Source of the DNA: Ettlia oleoabundans | Lineage: Eukaryota; Chlorophyta; Chlorophyceae; Chlamydomonadales | Assembly: GCA_019693395.1 (NCBI GenBank) | Contig: JAAMXP010001927.1 | Coordinates: 1-11,559 of the forward strand | Length of the DNA stretch: 11,559 bases | Reading direction: 5' to 3' | Shown here: positions 8,169 to 11,559 of the stretch, one piece after another | Position numbering within the stretch: position 1 is the first letter of the stretch | Layout of the letters: each line of letters opens with the position of its first letter | The notes under the pieces: model-generated | Databases searched by the model: none | What the model saw: the letters and a program-made list of their open reading frames with translations, nothing else | Told to the model about the DNA's origin: nothing | Program-made: the position numbers and the translations under genes

Positions 8169-8966
8169 TCATAGGCGCGCTCCCAGGGCAGTGCATGCCG
8201 CCATCCACACCACCAGCGCCAGCTTCAGCAGCAGCAGACGCTGCGGGTTGCACTGCCCGCCCACAAGCTCTGCGCTGGCTGCAGTCGCTGGACTACCATC
8301 CACCTGGCTCTGGCTGTCTCCGTATGGTACTGCTTGTTCTGGCATCAGGCCGTCGTTACCGCTGGTGGCGTTGCTGCTGGATTCCTTGCAGGCTGGCAGT
8401 GGTGTTGGAGGTGGCGCTGCCTCACAAGTGGCTTGCAGGGGAGAGAAGGACACACTGACAGCTGGATGCTGGCTGTTGAGCACCAGCAGGTGTTCTGTGC
8501 TGCCTGCACTGCTGGGTAGGGGCTCTACTGGCAGCGGCGGCGCCGCTACCAGATCCGCCGTACAGTCGTCGCCGCGCCAGGCGATGAGGTGTGCTGGTGC
8601 AGCCTGACAGGCTGGGTCGGTACAATCAAACTGAACCACCACCTCCAGACTTGCAGCCTGGTGCCAGTCCAGTACGATGCTGTTCCACTCCTCCAGCTTT
8701 GCTGGATCGCTGTGTGCCACGCCTGCCTGCCCCCCGCTAGTATGGCCGCTGCCGCTGCCGCTGCCGCATGGGACTGCCATGGCCCGCAGGCTGCATCTCC
8801 CGGAGCAAGCCGAGCTTATGTTGGCGCTGTACAGCAGCCCCAGGGTGGTGTTGGAGGCTTGGTGCTGGCCCTCGTCTGAAGGGGGCTGCGCCAGGTCCGA
8901 CTGCGGCAGCGCACCCTGGGGCGGGAGCAACGCAAAAAGGCATAGAACTGCATGCAGCATCGTCAT
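8169..8966 (-). CDS. Putative secreted or membrane-anchored Cys-containing protein, unknown function
   Basis: A single open exon encodes 265 residues from the ATG at 8964-8966. I prefer this start over an in-frame ATG at 9087-9089 because it puts a clear signal peptide first (MTMLHAVLCLFALLPP, about residues 1-20) and leaves room for a promoter; a Met two codons later is equally possible. The mature part has nine Cys (54, 58, 67, 115, 120, 135, 181, 193, 239), N-glycosylation sequons at Asn39, Asn49 and Asn199, and Ser/Pro/Gly-rich stretches. Residues about 243-262 are hydrophobic and only a few residues follow. That end suits a C-terminal membrane anchor or a GPI-attachment signal. I recognise no family. 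A cell-surface or secretory-pathway location is inferred; any activity is unknown. Confidence 0.68.
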   Translation of the reverse strand: MTMLHAVLCLFALLPPQGALPQSDLAQPPSDEGQHQASNTTLGLLYSANISSACSGRCSLRAMAVPCGSGSGSGHTSGGQAGVAHSDPAKLEEWNSIVLDWHQAASLEVVVQFDCTDPACQAAPAHLIAWRGDDCTADLVAAPPLPVEPLPSSAGSTEHLLVLNSQHPAVSVSFSPLQATCEAAPPPTPLPACKESSSNATSGNDGLMPEQAVPYGDSQSQVDGSPATAASAELVGGQCNPQRLLLLKLALVVWMAACTALGARL

Positions 8967-9091
8967 TAGGGGCTCTACCAAGCGCAATGCGCGCTGAAGT
9001 TGCCGTCTCGTTTTGAATCGACTTTCTAATCGGACGCTGCAGCCGTCGTTGCCGCTTGCATTTGCCCAAACGTCGGTAGTGGCATGCAATT
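8967..9091. promoter_or_regulatory. Short shared region between divergent genes
   Basis: Only about 125 bases separate the chosen start codons of the minus-strand gene (8966) and the plus-strand gene (9092). Both promoters and 5' leaders would have to fit here or extend into each other. No TATA box or clear paired motif is visible. Confidence 0.4.
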
Positions 9092-9484
9092 ATGATGGCC
9101 TGGATGGGTGGCAAGCAGCGGCTGCTGGCCAAGCAAAAGGCGAAGCAGAAGCGGGCTGGCGGCGGCAACGCCAGCCAGCTGTTAGGCAAAGGCTCTCAGC
9201 CAGGATCAAAGGCTCCTTGGGTCGCTCCCAAAGGTGGGAAGAAGCGCTCAGCAGCAGCGGACGAGCCACCTGCTGAGCAGACAGATGATGCAGCTGGGCG
9301 CCCTGGCGCACCAGCTGCCCGCCATGCAGCGGCAGCAGATCAGCATGATCAGCAGCCGCTGCGTCGCCATCTGAAGCGGGTCAAGGCCGTGCCTCATTCA
9401 CTGGATCTAGCAGCGCTGGCCATGCCAGAAACGTGGGCTGATGCACAGCCACCCCTAGATGACGAGCGCCAGCACTCGTCGTAG
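9092..9484 (+). CDS. Small basic protein of unknown function (130 aa)
   Basis: The frame opens at ATGATGGCCTGG and stops at TAG 9482-9484; a start at the second ATG (9095) is also plausible. Residues 7-22 (GKQRLLAKQKAKQKRA) are strongly basic and helix-prone. A second basic cluster, RRHLKRVK, lies at 91-98 and is followed by LDLAALAMPETW. The middle is Ala/Gly/Pro-rich and probably disordered. The basic clusters could act as nuclear or nucleolar signals or bind RNA, but this is inference and I recognise no family. No signal peptide or membrane segment is present. The frame stays open for 40 codons after the TAG, so the C-terminus is not certain. Confidence 0.55.
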   Translation: MMAWMGGKQRLLAKQKAKQKRAGGGNASQLLGKGSQPGSKAPWVAPKGGKKRSAAADEPPAEQTDDAAGRPGAPAARHAAAADQHDQQPLRRHLKRVKAVPHSLDLAALAMPETWADAQPPLDDERQHSS

Positions 9485-9621
9485 GACGCGGCAGCACCCA
9501 CCAACCAGCAGAGCCCAACCCCAACAGCAGCCGTGCGGCGGCCAGCCAGTCGTGACCCTGCCACATTCTACGAGGTCTCTGGAGAAGCTGCAGCATCATG
9601 TCTGTAGCTGCCGAAACTGCT

Positions 9622-9626
9622 TTACA
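9622..9626 (-). terminator. TGTAA poly(A) signal, translocator gene
   Basis: TTACA on the plus strand; the first minus-strand TGTAA beyond the stop at 9904, about 280 bases downstream. It lies inside the predicted 3' UTR of the opposing gene. Confidence 0.45.
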
Positions 9627-9759
9627 ACGTCTGCTGTACAGAAAGGCAGCAACGCCGCCCAGCTGGACAAAAGTGGCGGCAGCAGCGGAACAGCTTTGTA
9701 TCTACCGCAGGCGTCAGACTGCATGCAATGCGGAAGCTAAACAATGGCAGCCAGTAGAT

Positions 9760-9764
9760 TGTAA
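9760..9764 (+). terminator. TGTAA poly(A) signal, small plus-strand gene
   Basis: First plus-strand TGTAA after the stop at 9484, about 276 bases downstream. Confidence 0.45.
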
Positions 9765-9903
9765 ATGACATGACAGTCAAATAGCTAGTTCAAAAGTCAG
9801 TTGCCGCATATCAAAAGGCTTTTTCAAACTAGGCCCTCTTCACACACCGCCAGCTCATGCCAGCAGCCCGGGCGAAGCTGGCCGCAACTAGACAGGTCCG
9901 TCA

Positions 9904-11559
9904 TCACTGCGCTGTTGCAGATGCTGCCTTCCTGGCCTTTGCCTCCTCCCCCGCCTTCTGCTTGGCCAATGAGTACAGGCCCGTGCCCAGCATGGCCACC
10001 ATGCTGCCCGCCCAGTTCACAACTGCACAAATAGGAGCGACAAATCCGGACGACTCAGAGTGCGCCGGCTGAATGTCGGGGACAGGTGCCGCTGCAACAC
10101 TGATCAACGCAAGTGGAAAACACTGCACCAAGAGCAGATTGCTGCCTTTCCACAACTGCAATAATATTAAGTCTGACTGGCTGGTTTGCTAGTGGGCAAC
10201 AGTAGCTGCTGCAACCCCGTTGCTCACACTCACATGAAACAGGGTTCTTGAAGAAGAGCACAGAGGAGACCACAACCGCTACGCGCTTCATGGTGTTTCC
10301 AACTGCAGGGAGGGCAGCAAGACGCAGCAGGGGGCAGAATGTAACACGCGCCAACGAAGGAGGTTTGAGCAACAGCATGCCTCCCAGACGCCAACTCACT
10401 CCAGCTTGCTGAGCTGGGAGCTGCTACTCCCGCATGCACTGCTGCTGCTCCCGTTTGCTGCATCGCTCAGCACACAAAAGGTGGATGCTTGGCTGGCCCC
10501 TCAACATGCCGCACCTGAGAAAGTTACAGGGGAGATGCCCTGGTCCAGGACCATGTAGGAGGCCTGCAGCTCAAGAGGGCTTTTGGGCATGTCGACAGGT
10601 GGGAGAGTGACACGTGCCACATCAGATCGCACAGAACAGACATAACCAGGCAGGCAAACTAGTTTCGCAGCGGTAATGCAGCAATGCAGGGTTGAAAAGG
10701 CGGCGGCAGCAGGGACAGCGAGAGCGGCACCTCCAGCGAATTGCAGGTTCAGCGCTGCGTGTAAATGGCAGCTCCTGCGGCTCCCTGCCAGTCAAACACC
10801 TAAGCTAGGCTGTCAGCATAACGCTACCCATGCATTCACACCCACCCACCTGGTTGTAGAGGTGGTAGAAGAGGCCGCCAGCTGCCAGCAGCTTGACGAA
10901 GCTGGCCAGACCGCCAGACGCCAGCACAGCTGCAAAGAGTCAGAAAGAAGCAGCAGCCCAAACACAGTCTGTTCCCAGATGTACCAGTCAATGTGTGGGT
11001 GCACAGCCGCAAACTCAAAAGCAGCATCGACCAATTGTTAGACGCAAGCTTGCACCAACAACACGAACAACATGGGAAGGGCAGGCAACCAGCCAAAAAA
11101 GCGCACCCGCATCCCACATGGGAGCCCAGTTGTTCACGCCGCCCTTGAAGCCTGCAAGAAAAATGGAGCAACAGTACGGCAGCATGGAGTCAGCCATCAC
11201 AGACCATAGCTCCATCTCGCCGGCCGACATGCCAGCGGCTAACATGCATGCAGCACCCTCGCAGCTCTCTTCTGATTCCTTTCCTCATCCGCCGCCTCAT
11301 GAGCCTAACTACCACGAACAGGCGGCGCCAATGGCAGGCAGGACCAGGGAATTATACAAGTAAACTAGCTGCTATGGGGCTGCAAATGCCCTCACCCTCA
11401 ATCACCAAAGCGCAGGGCAGGCAGTAAGCGATGGAGATGATGGACAGGATGGCAAACAGGTTGATGCCGTCCAGCTGCAGAGCAGTGGGAGGGAAGAGAC
11501 ACGACGATAAGGATGATTGAAAATTGGATGCAGTAGGGGGCAGTGCACGAGTGTGTGTG
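9904..11559 (-). CDS. Plastid phosphate translocator, GPT-like, C-terminal half (partial)
   Basis: Six minus-strand exons join in one frame: 11474-11396, 11151-11107, 10929-10850, 10563-10515, 10302-10234, 10022-9904 (TGA at 9904-9906). All junctions are GT-AG and give 146 residues. The gene enters from the right edge; 11475-11559 looks like intron. The peptide has the hallmarks of the TPT/GPT/PPT family: GLFYHLYNQ, SYMVLDQ, ISPVTFSVGNTMKR, VVSSVLFF and a final membrane helix before LYSLAKQK. The Lys-Arg of NTMKR (90-91 of the fragment) matches the pair that binds the substrate phosphate in this family. YHLYNQ, LDQ and TFSVGNTMKR point to glucose-6-phosphate/phosphate translocators more than to TPT or PPT, but the class is not certain from half a protein. 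Such carriers exchange sugar phosphates for phosphate across the inner plastid envelope. An extra Gly sits in LDQGISP compared with the usual LDQISP. Confidence 0.85.

Larger units (their letters stand above)
9485..9903. other. Convergent intergenic / overlapping 3' UTR region
   Basis: This lies between the TAG of the small plus-strand gene and the stop of the minus-strand translocator gene. Open frames exist on both strands, but I see no recognisable domain. It carries one TGTAA for each strand. Confidence 0.6.

Noticed and set aside
8967..9089. N-terminal extension of the secreted protein to the ATG at 9089
   Set aside because: It would bury the signal peptide 41 residues inside and leave two bases between divergent start codons. 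The later start is more plausible, though not proven.

Overview
The window looks like nuclear DNA of a green alga. The genes are GC-rich and broken by many short GT-AG introns (about 140 to 370 bases). Each probable 3' end carries TGTAA, the usual chlorophyte poly(A) signal. One gene encodes a plastid-type sugar-phosphate translocator and another a plant/algal kinase-phosphatase fusion. A Chlorella-like trebouxiophyte is my best guess, but that is inference; no rRNA or organelle marker is present.

Left part (1 to about 3200), repeat-rich and decayed: two blocks of a tandem satellite (1-486 and about 1173-2088) with units of roughly 55 to 180 bp. Each unit has a CATT microsatellite stretch and most have a perfect 6-bp inverted repeat. 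The array is interrupted by about 690 bp that probably derive from the 3' end of a LINE retrotransposon, and it ends at a second fragment resembling a LINE endonuclease domain. Beyond it, on the minus strand, lies a broken BTB-like fragment (2495-2722).

Middle (3201-7823, plus strand): one 10-exon gene for a predicted 830-residue protein with an N-terminal protein kinase and a C-terminal PP2C phosphatase, the architecture of plant proteins such as Arabidopsis At2g40860. All nine introns obey GT-AG, the joined exons total 2493 bases in one frame, and nearly all catalytic motifs of both enzymes can be read. This is the best-supported and most interesting gene in the window.

Right part (8100 to 11559): three genes on alternating strands. 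A minus-strand single-exon gene (8169-8966) encodes a putative secreted or membrane-anchored protein of unknown function. It is head to head with a small plus-strand gene (9092-9484) for a basic protein of unknown function. The window ends inside a minus-strand gene (9904 to beyond 11559) whose last six exons encode the C-terminal half of a GPT-like phosphate translocator.

The layout is compact: two convergent gene pairs with apparently overlapping 3' ends (about 8116-8146 and 9622-9764) and one divergent pair sharing about 125 bp. No operon-like or functional link between the genes is evident.
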